Shown here piece after piece: positions 8,179-17,444 of a DNA stretch of 41,393 bases. The stretch lies in contig NZ_LPXN01000104.1 in assembly GCF_001618175.1 (NCBI RefSeq), forward strand, positions 1-41,393. Reading direction: 5' to 3'. The position numbers and the translations under genes are program-made. Positions within the stretch are counted from its first letter, which is position 1. Each line of letters opens with the position of its first letter. Below the pieces are notes generated by a model. That model saw nothing but the letters and a program-made list of their open reading frames with translations. It searched no databases and was not told the DNA's origin. This DNA comes from Oceanibaculum pacificum (lineage in GTDB: Bacteria > Pseudomonadota > Alphaproteobacteria > Oceanibaculales > Oceanibaculaceae).

Positions 8179-9183
8179 TCAGTCGACCGCCTGCAACTGC
8201 TTGAACAGGCCGGCGGTGGTCCAGACCTTCTGCGATTCCATCGAGTCGATCACCGGGGTCATCTTGTCGATGAACGGCTTCGGGCTCATGCGGATCACGA
8301 TGGCGCCCTCGGCGATCATCTTCTCGATCACCTCCGCCTGGTCCTCGACGGCGAGCTTGGAATAATACTCGCCCGCCTCGTGCCCGGCCTCCATCAGCGC
8401 CTTTTGATTCTCCGCCGACAGGGTCTGGAACTTCTTGTCGCCGATGACGATGGTGAAGCTGTCGTTGAAGAAATCCACCAGCGTCAGATAGGGGGCGACC
8501 TCATGCAGCGACTGGCCGTAAAAGCCGGAAACGGTGGCGCAGGCCACTTCCGCCACGCCCTGCTTCAGCGCCAGGTAGGTCTCGCCCCAGGGCACGCTGA
8601 CGGTCTTGGCGCCCATCGCCTCGAAGGTCTTCACGAAACCCTCCCATGGCGGCACCCGCACCTTCAGGCCTTTGAAATCGTCCGGCCCCATAATCGGCTT
8701 GGTCGAGATGATCGGCTTGCCCGGCCGCGCGCCGTTGCGCAGCACCATGCGGAAGCCGGTCTTGTCCAGCAGCTCCTGCTCCATCTTCTTGTAGGGCGCG
8801 CTGTCCAGCACGTTCAGGAAATGGGGGGTATCGCGAAAGACGAACCCCACCGAGGTGATGTTCCAATCCTTCACATACTTGCCGAAATTGCCGGTGCCGC
8901 CGCCATACATGTCCTGCGCGCCGAGGCGGATCGCCTCCAGCTGGCTCGGCGCATCGCCAAGCTGCCCGCCGGAGAAGATGCGGATTTTCACCTGGCCGTT
9001 GGTCTTCTCCTCCACCAGCTTGGCGAAATACTCCTGCGCCTTGGTTTCGGAGTGCTTGGGATCGGTGATGTTGCCCAGGCGCAGCGTCACCGTATCGGCC
9101 AGCGCGCCCCCCGGCGCGACGGCTGCCGCGCTGAACAGCACGGCCCCTGCCAAAAGCATTCTGGATAATAGGATTCGAGACAT
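8179..9183 (-). CDS. dctP: TRAP transporter solute-binding protein (DctP)
   Basis: A 334-residue periplasmic binding protein. A Sec signal peptide occupies about residues 1-29, with a hydrophobic core LLAGAVLFSAAAVAP and likely cleavage after ALA. The mature part begins TVTLRLGNITDPKHSETKAQEYFAKLVEEKT, standard for DctP, and includes the RNGARPGKPIISTKPIMGPDDFKGLKVRV-like stretch that carries the conserved substrate-carboxylate arginine region. AGGAGG precedes the ATG. It is transcribed first from a good sigma-70-type promoter (9261-9289) and is followed by a terminator. The ligand is likely an organic acid and was not identified. Confidence 0.93.
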   Translation of the reverse strand: MSRILLSRMLLAGAVLFSAAAVAPGGALADTVTLRLGNITDPKHSETKAQEYFAKLVEEKTNGQVKIRIFSGGQLGDAPSQLEAIRLGAQDMYGGGTGNFGKYVKDWNITSVGFVFRDTPHFLNVLDSAPYKKMEQELLDKTGFRMVLRNGARPGKPIISTKPIMGPDDFKGLKVRVPPWEGFVKTFEAMGAKTVSVPWGETYLALKQGVAEVACATVSGFYGQSLHEVAPYLTLVDFFNDSFTIVIGDKKFQTLSAENQKALMEAGHEAGEYYSKLAVEDQAEVIEKMIAEGAIVIRMSPKPFIDKMTPVIDSMESQKVWTTAGLFKQLQAVD

Positions 9184-9246
9184 TTTAGCCTCCTGCGTTA
9201 AGCCCCTAGCCTAACTGTTTTGTTGAACGGGAATTCGCATTATTAG

Positions 9247-9275
9247 TTTTACTTATAATTATAATAAGATATAAG
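9247..9275 (+). promoter_or_regulatory. Candidate promoter for LysR gene
   Basis: TTTTAC (9247-9252) and TATAAG (9270-9275) are separated by exactly 17 bases and point to the LysR gene at 9327. They overlap the divergent dctP promoter, so the two cannot be occupied independently. Confidence 0.5.
9252..9268. promoter_or_regulatory. Candidate LysR operator (inverted repeat)
   Basis: CTTATAATTATAATAAG is a hyphenated inverted repeat with arms CTTAT/ATAAG and contains a T-N11-A core of the LysR-box type. It covers the -10 of dctP and the spacer of the LysR promoter. Binding would directly affect both. The assignment to the adjacent regulator is inference from position. Confidence 0.5.
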
Positions 9276-9289
9276 ATTGCTCTGGTCAA
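9261..9289 (-). promoter_or_regulatory. Promoter of dctP cluster
   Basis: On the minus strand TTGACC (9289-9284) and TATTAT (9266-9261) are 17 bases apart, a near-consensus sigma-70-type promoter. Start of transcription would be near 9254, leaving a leader of about 70 bases before the dctP ATG. Confidence 0.7.
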
Positions 9290-9326
9290 CGCCTTTTCAT
9301 GCCGAAACACGCTGCCGGGAGGCACG

Positions 9327-10289
9327 ATGAAGAGCTGGATGAATCTGCGGTCGGTGGAAATCTTCGTGGCCGCCGTCGAGGAGGACACGATGTCGCGCGC
9401 CGCCGAGCGGCTGGGACTTACCCAGTCGGCGGTGTCACAGGCCATCGCCGCGCTGGAACGCGCCATGGGCGGCCAGTTGATCGACCGGGCGGTGCGGCCG
9501 GCCAAGCTGACGCTGCTGGGCACCACCTTCTACAAGGGCGCCAGCGACCTGCTGGGCCGGGTGCGCGAGCTGGAGCAGAGCGTCGATCTGGATTTGAACA
9601 AGCTGCTGCCGCTATTGCGCATCGGCATGGTCGATTCCTTCGCGGCGACCGTCGGCCCCCATCTGGTGAAGCAGCTCGACACCATCGCCGCGCAATGGTC
9701 GGTCATGTCCGGCGTGAACGAGACCAGCATCCGGGCGCTGATGGAGCGCCGGGTGGATTTCATGATCACGTCGGACAATTCGCACAATCAGTTCGACCTG
9801 ATCGCCATCCCGATCTTCGAGGAGCCGTTCTTCCTGGTCGCCCCGCCGACCGACGCGCCGGAGGAGAAGACCGCCGAGGAGCTGATGATGGACATGCCCT
9901 TGATCCGCTATTCGCGCAGCTCCTTCTTTGGCCGGCAGGTCGACGCCTATCTGCGGGAGCGCGCGCTGGCGCCGCAGCACCGCTATGAGCTGGACACCTC
10001 GGACGCCGTGCTGGCGATGGTCAGCGCCGGGCTCGGCTGGACCATCGCGACGCCGCTTGTGGTGCTGAAAAGCATGCAGTCAGCGGGCAATCTGCGCTGC
10101 TACCCGCTGAATGGCGCGCCCCTGAAGCGCAAGCTCTGGCTGGTCGCGCAACACACCGAGAATGTCGACCTTATCGAACGAATCGCCACGGCTGCCCGGC
10201 AGGCGACCATCCAGCATTGCGTCCCCCGCATCCTCCGCCTTGCGCCCTGGATGCAGGGCCAGGTCGGCATTCCCGACAGCCCATACTGA
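9327..10289 (+). CDS. LysR-family transcriptional regulator
   Basis: A 320-residue LysR-type regulator. The winged helix-turn-helix is at about residues 5-62 (LRSVEIFVAAVEEDTMSRAAERLG, then LTQSAVSQAIAALE), followed by a linker helix and the periplasmic-binding-protein-like effector domain from about 95 to 295. GGGAGG lies just ahead of the ATG. It is divergent from dctP across an AT-rich 143-base gap with overlapping promoters and an inverted repeat. This is the classical arrangement for a LysR protein controlling its neighbour, so its effector is probably the transported acid or its CoA derivative. The next gene (molybdoenzyme) follows in the same direction at 10396 and might be read through. 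Confidence 0.92.
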   Translation: MKSWMNLRSVEIFVAAVEEDTMSRAAERLGLTQSAVSQAIAALERAMGGQLIDRAVRPAKLTLLGTTFYKGASDLLGRVRELEQSVDLDLNKLLPLLRIGMVDSFAATVGPHLVKQLDTIAAQWSVMSGVNETSIRALMERRVDFMITSDNSHNQFDLIAIPIFEEPFFLVAPPTDAPEEKTAEELMMDMPLIRYSRSSFFGRQVDAYLRERALAPQHRYELDTSDAVLAMVSAGLGWTIATPLVVLKSMQSAGNLRCYPLNGAPLKRKLWLVAQHTENVDLIERIATAARQATIQHCVPRILRLAPWMQGQVGIPDSPY

Positions 10290-10395
10290 CCGACCCGGAC
10301 TCTCCGCCCCGCTCCTCCTCGCTACGCGCCATTTCGCTGTCGTCATCGGGATTGTCCTGTCGCATCATGCGCGTCCCGATACGGAGCGAGACGAT

Positions 10396-12729
10396 ATGAG
10401 CGAGCATTCTTCGGCCAAGGGCGGCGTGCCGCACAGCGCGCATTGGGGAGCCTTCAGCGCCGCCTGGGATGGCCACACCCTCGCCGTGACGCCGCACCCG
10501 TCCGACCCGTGCCCGTCGCCGATCCTGGATAATTTCCCGCAGGCCCTGCGGCACAAGGCGCGCATCCTGAAGCCGATGGTGCGGCGCGGCTGGCTGCGGG
10601 ATGGCCCTGGCCCCAGCACGGCGCGCGGCCAGGACGATTTCGTCGAGATGGAATGGGACGCGGTACTGGACCTGCTGGCCCAGGAACTGGTCCGCATCCG
10701 CGACCGGCATGGCGCGGAAGCAGTGTTCGGCGGCTCCTATGGCTGGTCGAGCGCCGGGCGCTTCCATCACGCGCAAAGCCAGATCCACCGCTTCCTGAAT
10801 GTCGCCTTCGGCGGCTATGTGCGCTCGGTCAACAGCTACAGCGCCGGGGCCTCCACCGTGATCCTGCCGCATATTCTGGGCCCGCTGGAGCTGGTGTGCC
10901 GGCGCAACGTCACCTGGGAGCAGATTTGCGCGCATACCGACACCGTGCTCAGCTTCGGCGGCATGGCGCTGAAGAACATGATGGTCGCCAGCGGCGGCGT
11001 CAGCCGGCATATCGAGAGCGAGGCGATTCGCGCGGCTCAGCAGCGCGGCACGCATTTCTATCTGGTCGGGCCGATTCGCGACGACCTGCCGGTCGAGGCA
11101 AAGGCGCACTGGCTGGCGGTCAATCCGGGAACCGACGTGGCGCTGATGCTGGGGCTGGCGCATAGCCTTATGGCGCACGGGCTGCACGACCGCGCCTTCC
11201 TGGATCGCTATTGCGTCGGCTATCCGGTTTTCGAGGCCTATCTGCAAGGCCAGCCGGACGGCCAGCCGAAGGATGCGGCCTGGGCCGCCTCGATCACCGG
11301 CATCGCGGCGGCCGACATCGTGGCCTTGGCCCGGCGGCTGGCGGGCGGACGCAGCCTGATCACCGTGGCCCATGCCCTGCAACGGGCCGAACATGGCGAA
11401 CAGCCGGTCTGGGCGGCGGCCGCGCTGGCGGCGATGCTGGGGCAGATCGGCCTGCCCGGCGGCGGCTATAATTATGCCCTTGGGGCGCTAGCGCATTATG
11501 GCCGGCGCAACAATGCGGTGCCGATTCCCACCCTGCCGCAGGGCAAGAACGGCGTGCGTCCGTTCATCCCGGTGGCCCGCATCGTCGACATGCTGCTCAA
11601 TCCGGGGGCCGCGTTCGAGTATAACGGCGCGTCGCTGCGCTACCCGGACATCAAGCTGGTCTATTGGGCCGGCGGCAACCCGTTCCACCATCATCAGGAT
11701 TTGAACCGTCTGCGCGACGGCTTCGCGCGGATCGATACGCTTGTGGTGCATGAAAGCGCCTGGACGGCGACGGCGCGGCACGCTGATATCGTGCTGCCCG
11801 CCACCATGACGCTGGAGCGTGACGATATCGGCGCGGCGGCGACCGACCCGTTGCTCATCGCCATGCGCAAGGCGGCCCCGCCGATTGGCGAGGCACGCGA
11901 CGATTACGCCATCTTCAGCGACCTGGCGGCGCGGCTGGGTGTCGCCGAGGCATATACCGAGGGCCGCTCGGCCGAGGAATGGCTGCGCCATCTATACGCC
12001 CCGACCCGCCAGGCGCTGGCCGACCGGGGTCTGGAAGCGCCGGATTTCGACGAATTTTGGCAACGCGGCGAAATCCCGCTGCCCTCTGAGCCGGACGATG
12101 GCGGCATCCTGCGCGCCTTCCGCGAGGCGCCGGAGACCCATCCTCTGCCGACGCCCAGCGGGCGGATTGAGCTGTTCTCCGCCACCATAGACGGGTTCGG
12201 CTATGCCGATTGCCCCGGCCATCCGGTCTGGCTGGAACCGACCGAGCGGCCGACCCCGGCCCATCCGCTGGCGCTGATCGCCAACCAGCCGGCGACGCGC
12301 CTGCACAGCCAGCTTGATTTCGGCGGCTACAGCCAGGCCCAGAAGCGCAAGGGACGGGAAGTCGCGCGCCTGCACCCGAACGACGCGGCGGAGCGCGGCA
12401 TCCGGGACGGCGACATCGTCCGCCTGTTCAACGCCCGCGGCGCCTGCCTGGCCGCGGCGGAACTGTCGGAGCAGATGAAGCCCGGCGTCATCCACCTGCC
12501 GACTGGGGCCTGGTACGACCCGCAGCCTGGCGGCGATGCGCGCCCGATGTGCGTGCATGGCAACCCGAACGTGCTGACCCGCGACATCGGAACCTCGCGC
12601 CTCGCCCAAGGCTGCTGCGGCGAGACCACCATCGTGCAATGCGAGCGATATGATGGCCCGCTGCCGGCCATCCGCGCCTTCGATCCTCCGCCCGCCTTCA
12701 GCGGCCCAACCCGCTCTGCGGCGGAGTAG
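10396..12729 (+). CDS. Molybdopterin oxidoreductase, BisC/DMSO-reductase type
   Basis: A 777-residue bis-MGD molybdoenzyme related to biotin sulfoxide reductase and DMSO/TMAO reductases. The GGSYGWSSAGRFHH motif (112-125) provides the serine ligand of molybdenum typical of this group. There is no N-terminal Cys cluster for an iron-sulfur centre and no Tat signal, so a cytoplasmic BisC-like enzyme fits best. The C-terminal cofactor domain is visible from about residue 650 (LIANQPATRLHSQLD, GDIVRLFNARGACLA). I start at 10396: upstream in-frame codons overlap the LysR gene and show no homology, and GGAG is about 10 bases upstream. The true substrate (biotin or methionine sulfoxide, or another S/N-oxide) is open. 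It ends 1 base before the convergent gamma-glutamyltransferase. Confidence 0.9.
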   Translation: MSEHSSAKGGVPHSAHWGAFSAAWDGHTLAVTPHPSDPCPSPILDNFPQALRHKARILKPMVRRGWLRDGPGPSTARGQDDFVEMEWDAVLDLLAQELVRIRDRHGAEAVFGGSYGWSSAGRFHHAQSQIHRFLNVAFGGYVRSVNSYSAGASTVILPHILGPLELVCRRNVTWEQICAHTDTVLSFGGMALKNMMVASGGVSRHIESEAIRAAQQRGTHFYLVGPIRDDLPVEAKAHWLAVNPGTDVALMLGLAHSLMAHGLHDRAFLDRYCVGYPVFEAYLQGQPDGQPKDAAWAASITGIAAADIVALARRLAGGRSLITVAHALQRAEHGEQPVWAAAALAAMLGQIGLPGGGYNYALGALAHYGRRNNAVPIPTLPQGKNGVRPFIPVARIVDMLLNPGAAFEYNGASLRYPDIKLVYWAGGNPFHHHQDLNRLRDGFARIDTLVVHESAWTATARHADIVLPATMTLERDDIGAAATDPLLIAMRKAAPPIGEARDDYAIFSDLAARLGVAEAYTEGRSAEEWLRHLYAPTRQALADRGLEAPDFDEFWQRGEIPLPSEPDDGGILRAFREAPETHPLPTPSGRIELFSATIDGFGYADCPGHPVWLEPTERPTPAHPLALIANQPATRLHSQLDFGGYSQAQKRKGREVARLHPNDAAERGIRDGDIVRLFNARGACLAAAELSEQMKPGVIHLPTGAWYDPQPGGDARPMCVHGNPNVLTRDIGTSRLAQGCCGETTIVQCERYDGPLPAIRAFDPPPAFSGPTRSAAE

Positions 12730-12730
12730 G

Positions 12731-14440
12731 TTAGCGGGCCAGCCGGCCGCGCGTCGGATCGGCCCAGAAGCTGGTCTGGCGACGGGCCAGACCGCCGCCG
12801 ACGCCCATTGGCGTGCCATCGGCCCGCCAGCAGGAAGCGCCCGTCAGGCTGCCATCCGGATTGAACTGGATCGCGCCCATGCCGCCGGCGACATGGCCGG
12901 TCGGCAACACCTTGTGGCCAAGCGCGACGATCTTGTCGCGCACCGTTTCGGGAAAGCCTTCCTCGATTTCCGCCTCCTGCCCCCAACTGAACAGGCGCGG
13001 GGCCTCCACGGCCTCCTGCAGGCTCATGCCGTGATCGACCATGTTCACGATGAACTGGAACACGGCTGACGGGATGCGATGCGCGCCCGGCAGGCCGACG
13101 GCAAAATAGGGTTTGCCCTGCCGCAGCCCGATGGTCGCCGAGATGCCGCTGGTGATGCGCTTGCCGGGCTCCAGCGACAGCGCGTTGCCGGGGTGCGGGT
13201 CGAACAGATACATATAGTTGGTGGGGATGATGCCGGTGCCCGGCACCATGATGCGCGCGCCGAACAGGCTGTTCAGCGTCTGCGTCGAGGTGACGATGTT
13301 GCCGTCGCCATCGGCGATGGTGACATGGGTGGTGTTCGCCGATTCCACCTCCAGGATGCGCGCCTCATAGGCGCTGGCGCGATCCGGCCTGATCTCAGGC
13401 CGGCGCAGGTCGGCATAGGTCTTGCTGATCAGCCGCTCCACCGGCACATCGACGAAGGCGGGGTCGGCGGTGGTGGCGCGGCGGTCGACGGCGGCGATCT
13501 TCAACGCCTCCAGCATCAGATGCATGGTCTCGGCGGTCCCGAAGCCCATGGCTCGGACATCGAACGCCTCCAGCAGATTCAGCATCTGCGCGATATGCAC
13601 GCCGCCGGTGCAGGGCGGCGCCACGCCGACGATATCGACGCCCCGATAATTCGTGCGCACCGGCGTGCGCTCCACCGTGCTGTAATGCTTCAAATCGTCC
13701 AGCGAGACGTAGGAGCCAGCCGAGCGCAGATAGCCAGCCACCTTCTCGCCCAGCGCGCCGCCATAGAGATGGCCGGGGCCATGCTGGGCGATGGCGCGCA
13801 ATGTCTCGGCGTAATCGGCCTGCACCAGCAGCGCGCCTTCCGGCAGCGGCTTGCCACCGGGCAGGAACATCGCCGCGATGGTCTCGTCGAGCGCCAGATC
13901 CTCCGCCGTCTCGGCGATGCAGGCGGCCAGATAGGGCGTCACCCGGAAGCCGCGCGCGGCATGCCGGATCGCCGGTTCCATCACCTGATCCAGGGTGAGA
14001 TTGCCAAAGCGCTCCAGCGCCTCGCACCAGGCCTTCAGATTGCCCGGCACCGGCACGGCGGAAGCGCCGACGCGATTGCGCCGGCCCTCGGTTTCCATAT
14101 AGGTCGGCCAGCTGTCGGAGATCGGTGTGTAGCTGTCCGGCTTCGCCCCGGCCGGCGCGGTCGCCAGCCCGTCGATGATGGTCTCGCGCCCGTCGGCCAG
14201 GCGGATCAGGGCGGTGCCGCCGCCATAGATACCGACCATCATCGGCTCCACCACGGTCAGCGCGAACAAGGCGGCGATGCTGGCATCGATGGCGTTGCCG
14301 CCCATCGCCAGCATCTCGACCGCCGCGGCGGAAGCCAGTGGATGGTTCGTCACTGCCATGCCGCGCGCGGCCGTCACCGGTGTCTTCTCGCAGGCGAAAT
14401 CCGTTCCGGCGCGGGTGCGCCAGCCTGTCACAGTGCCCAT
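12731..14440 (-). CDS. ggt: Gamma-glutamyltransferase
   Basis: A 569-residue N-terminal-nucleophile hydrolase of the GGT family that cleaves or transfers gamma-glutamyl groups from glutathione and related compounds. The self-processing site and nucleophile are visible as Thr370 in ESANTTHVTIADGDGN. Large-subunit motifs such as AVTNHPLASAAAVEMLAMGGNAIDA and the downstream GKRITSGISATI region fit. No clear signal peptide precedes the domain, unlike the periplasmic E. coli enzyme, so it may act in the cytoplasm. It lies 97 bases downstream of the last gene of a peptide ABC importer on the same strand. That suggests hydrolysis of imported gamma-glutamyl peptides, though a separate promoter is possible. 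Confidence 0.92.
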   Translation of the reverse strand: MGTVTGWRTRAGTDFACEKTPVTAARGMAVTNHPLASAAAVEMLAMGGNAIDASIAALFALTVVEPMMVGIYGGGTALIRLADGRETIIDGLATAPAGAKPDSYTPISDSWPTYMETEGRRNRVGASAVPVPGNLKAWCEALERFGNLTLDQVMEPAIRHAARGFRVTPYLAACIAETAEDLALDETIAAMFLPGGKPLPEGALLVQADYAETLRAIAQHGPGHLYGGALGEKVAGYLRSAGSYVSLDDLKHYSTVERTPVRTNYRGVDIVGVAPPCTGGVHIAQMLNLLEAFDVRAMGFGTAETMHLMLEALKIAAVDRRATTADPAFVDVPVERLISKTYADLRRPEIRPDRASAYEARILEVESANTTHVTIADGDGNIVTSTQTLNSLFGARIMVPGTGIIPTNYMYLFDPHPGNALSLEPGKRITSGISATIGLRQGKPYFAVGLPGAHRIPSAVFQFIVNMVDHGMSLQEAVEAPRLFSWGQEAEIEEGFPETVRDKIVALGHKVLPTGHVAGGMGAIQFNPDGSLTGASCWRADGTPMGVGGGLARRQTSFWADPTRGRLAR

Positions 14441-14537
14441 CGTCTCCGTCTCGTCGGCAGTGAAAAATCAGTGGCGAGCCTACACCAGCGGCTGGAATGG
14501 GAAGCCTGGCGACGCGCGATCTGATCAGCCACGGCGG

Positions 14538-15524
14538 CTACGCCGCGCTGCGGATGCTGTCGTCATGCAGATGGCACTCCACCTCCGCCCCATCGACGAT
14601 CAAGGGGCGCGGGGCGACCTTGCGGCACACATCCATCGCCTTCGGGCAGCGCGTGTGAAAGGTGCAGCCCGGCGGCGGGTTGATCGGGTTGGGGAAGGTG
14701 GCGCCCAACTGCGCATCCGGCACGCCCTTGCCCGGCTCCGGCGTCAGCACGGAGGCCAGCAGCGCCTCGGTATAGGGATGCTTGGGCGCGTGGTAGAGCG
14801 TGTCGGTATCGGCCTGCTCGACGATGCGGCCGAGATACATCACCGCCACCGAGGTCGCCATATGTTCGACCACGGCGAGATTATGGCTAATCAGTACATA
14901 GGTCAGCCCCAGCTCGGCGCGCAGATCCTGCAGCAGGTTCAGAATCTGTGACTGCACCGAGACGTCCAGCGCCGAGGTCGGCTCGTCGCAGATCACCACT
15001 TCCGGCTGCATCACCAGCGCCCGGGCGATGGCGACGCGCTGGCGCTGGCCGCCGGAAAGCTGGTTGGGATAGCTGTCATAGACCCGCTTCGGCAGGCCGC
15101 ACAAATCCATCATCCGCTCCACCGTGCCGCGCCAGGAGGCGGGGTCGCCGACGCCATGCACGCTGAGCGGCAGAGTGATGATGGTGCCGATGGTCTTGCG
15201 CGGATTCAGCGAGGAATAGGGATCCTGGAAGATCGGCTGGATGCGCCGGGCGATCTGCTTGCGGGTGAAGGCGCTGGTCGCCTGCCCGTCGATTAGCACA
15301 TCGCCCTGGGTCGGCTTCTGCAGGCCCAGCAGGATGCGTGCGAAAGTCGACTTGCCGCAGCCCGATTCGCCGACCAGCCCCAGCACCTCGCCCTTATGCA
15401 CCTTCAGCGAGATGCCGTTCACTGCATGCAGCGGCTTCTTCGGCTTGAACATGCCCTGGCGCACCTGGAAGGTGCAGTGGAGGTCGCGGGTCTCCAGCAC
15501 CGGCGGGATGGTGGTGTCGGCCAT
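14538..15524 (-). CDS. Peptide ABC transporter ATPase (OppF/DppF-type)
   Basis: A 328-residue nucleotide-binding subunit. Walker A is GESGCGKST (52-60), the signature is LSGGQRQRVAIARAL and Walker B is VVICDEPTSALD. The C-terminal oligopeptide-transporter extension is present (HPYTEALLASVLTPEPGKG, then a GCTFHTRCP motif). I choose 15524 as the start: it overlaps the oppD stop as TGATG and has AAGGAGGT 7 bases upstream. The in-frame codons further up have neither. It powers the importer with OppD, as the second of two separate ATPases. Confidence 0.93.
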   Translation of the reverse strand: MADTTIPPVLETRDLHCTFQVRQGMFKPKKPLHAVNGISLKVHKGEVLGLVGESGCGKSTFARILLGLQKPTQGDVLIDGQATSAFTRKQIARRIQPIFQDPYSSLNPRKTIGTIITLPLSVHGVGDPASWRGTVERMMDLCGLPKRVYDSYPNQLSGGQRQRVAIARALVMQPEVVICDEPTSALDVSVQSQILNLLQDLRAELGLTYVLISHNLAVVEHMATSVAVMYLGRIVEQADTDTLYHAPKHPYTEALLASVLTPEPGKGVPDAQLGATFPNPINPPPGCTFHTRCPKAMDVCRKVAPRPLIVDGAEVECHLHDDSIRSAA

Positions 15525-16537
15525 CACGCAACCTCCTTGGCATTCTCGATGCATTGCTGCTCGCTCAACAGGCAGCGATAGCCCCGGCCCGCATTGGGGT
15601 TGCTCCCCGTCTCGAACAGCGGCACGTCGGTGGTCAGGCAGGCCTCGAAGGTATAGGGGCAGCGATTGGCGAAGGCGCAGCCCTTCATCTCGCCGATCAG
15701 CGACGGCACGATGCCGGGGATCGAGCCCAGGGGCTCGCCGCGCCGGGTCTTGCCCGGCACGGGGATGCAGCGCAGCAGCCCTTGCGTGTACGGGTGCATC
15801 GGGTTCTCGAACACCTCGTTCACCGTGCCGCTCTCGACGATCTGGCCGGCATACATCACCGCCACCTTGTCAGCCACGCGGGCGACGATGCCGAGATCGT
15901 GGGTGATCAGGATCATGCCCATGCCGAACTCCTTCTGGAGCTCGATCATCAAATGCAGGATCTGCGCCTGGATGGTCACGTCCAGCGCGGTCGTCGGCTC
16001 ATCGGCCAGAATCAGCTCCGGCCCGCACATCAGCGCCATGGCGATCATGACGCGCTGGCGCAGCCCGCCGGAGAGCTGGTGCGGATACTGCCCGAGGCGG
16101 CTGGCCGCACCGGTGATCCCCACCTTCTCCAGCAGGTGCACCGCGCGCTCCCGCGCTTCCCGGCCGGAGACGTTGCGGTGGCGCAGCAGCGCCTCCTCCA
16201 GCTGGTTTCCGATTGTGTAGGCCGGGTTCAGGCTGGTCATCGGCTCCTGGAAGATCATCGCCATCCGGTTGCCGCGGATGTCCGACATGGCGGACGGCGC
16301 GACCTTCGCCAGATCGATGCCGTCGAAAGCCAGCCGGTCGGCACTGCGCCGCGCCTTGGGCGGCAACAGATCCATCAGCGACAGCGAGGTCAGCGACTTG
16401 CCGCAGCCGGATTCGCCGACGATGCACAACGTTTCGCCGCGATCCACCTGGAAGCTGATGCCGCGCACGGCATGCAGATCGCCGGCGCCCAGCGGGATGT
16501 CGACGCGGAGATTTTCGACTTCGAGAAGGGCTGCCAT
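15524..16537 (-). CDS. Peptide ABC transporter ATPase (OppD/DppD-type)
   Basis: A 337-residue ATP-binding subunit with Walker A GESGCGKS (41-48), signature LSGGLRQRVMIAMAL, Walker B LILADEPTTALD and the D-type C-terminal segment HPYTQGLLRCIPVPG followed by the cysteine-containing GCAFANRCPYTFEAC motif. It begins 4 bases past the stop of the C-type permease and overlaps the next ATPase by one base. It hydrolyses ATP on the cytoplasmic face of the permease dimer. Substrate class is peptide-like by family. Confidence 0.93.
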   Translation of the reverse strand: MAALLEVENLRVDIPLGAGDLHAVRGISFQVDRGETLCIVGESGCGKSLTSLSLMDLLPPKARRSADRLAFDGIDLAKVAPSAMSDIRGNRMAMIFQEPMTSLNPAYTIGNQLEEALLRHRNVSGREARERAVHLLEKVGITGAASRLGQYPHQLSGGLRQRVMIAMALMCGPELILADEPTTALDVTIQAQILHLMIELQKEFGMGMILITHDLGIVARVADKVAVMYAGQIVESGTVNEVFENPMHPYTQGLLRCIPVPGKTRRGEPLGSIPGIVPSLIGEMKGCAFANRCPYTFEACLTTDVPLFETGSNPNAGRGYRCLLSEQQCIENAKEVA

Positions 16538-16541
16538 CGGG

Positions 16542-17441
16542 TCAGCTCCGGTTTTCGGGGGCTGTCACGTCGCGCACGCCATCGCCCAGCAGATTGATGG
16601 CCAGCAGCAACGCAAACAGGCAGATTCCGGGAATGGTGATCAGCCAGGCCTCGAACAGCAGGTAGTCCTTGCCTTCCGAGATCATCAGCCCCCAGGAGGG
16701 CAGCGGCGGCTGCACGCCGAGGCCAAGGAAGCTGAGCGCCGCCTCCAGCAGCACGGCATGCGCTACTTCCAGCGTCGCCACCACGATCAGCGGGTTCATC
16801 ACGTTGGGCAGGATTTCCGAGACCAGGATGCGCCAGGTCGAGCAGCCGGCGGCCGAGGCGGCGGCGACATAATCCAGCGAGCGCACCTGCATGGTGGCGC
16901 TGCGCATGACCACGGCATAGCGGTCCCACAACAGCACGCCCAGCACCATGACCACCACCGTCAGCGAGCTGCCGACCAGGGCGACGACGGCCAGCGACAC
17001 CAGGATCACCGGCATCGACAGGCGGCAGGTGATCAGAAAGGTGACGACCAGATCGACCCGGCCGCCGAAATAGCCGGCGGCCACGCCCATGACGGTGCCG
17101 ATGACGCCGGAGATCAGCGCCGTGGCGAAGCCGATGAACAGCGAGATCTGCGCGCCATACATCAGGCGGGACAGATAGTCGCGCCCCAGCCCGTCGGTGC
17201 CCAGCGGATGCACCCAGCTGCCGCCGTCGGTCCAGACCGGCGGCACGATGCGGTTGCCCAGATTCTGTGTGTAGGGATCGTGCGGCGCGAGCAGCGGGGC
17301 CAGCAGCGCCATCAGCACGATGATCGCCAGGATGACCGCGCCGATCATCACGCCGCGATGGCCGATGATGCGTTTGCGCAGCCGCTGGCCGGGCGTCGGC
17401 CCGACAATGTCCTCGGCGGCGGGAATGGTGATTGCGGCCAT
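16542..17441 (-). CDS. Peptide ABC transporter permease (DppC-type)
   Basis: A 299-residue inner-membrane permease with an N-terminal hydrophobic segment (MIGAVILAIIVLMALLAPLL) and five further membrane spans. The ATPase-contact loop is EAALSFLGLGVQPPLPSWG near residues 229-247, diagnostic of the OppC/DppC group. The ATG lies 3 bases past the B-type permease stop. It pairs with the B permease to form the transport channel. Confidence 0.93.
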   Translation of the reverse strand: MAAITIPAAEDIVGPTPGQRLRKRIIGHRGVMIGAVILAIIVLMALLAPLLAPHDPYTQNLGNRIVPPVWTDGGSWVHPLGTDGLGRDYLSRLMYGAQISLFIGFATALISGVIGTVMGVAAGYFGGRVDLVVTFLITCRLSMPVILVSLAVVALVGSSLTVVVMVLGVLLWDRYAVVMRSATMQVRSLDYVAAASAAGCSTWRILVSEILPNVMNPLIVVATLEVAHAVLLEAALSFLGLGVQPPLPSWGLMISEGKDYLLFEAWLITIPGICLFALLLAINLLGDGVRDVTAPENRS

Positions 17442-17444
17442 GCG

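Noticed and set aside
10162..10395. Longer N-terminus for the BisC-like enzyme
   Set aside because: The in-frame extension overlaps the LysR gene, lacks family similarity and carries no recognisable signal peptide. The ATG at 10396 fits the family start.
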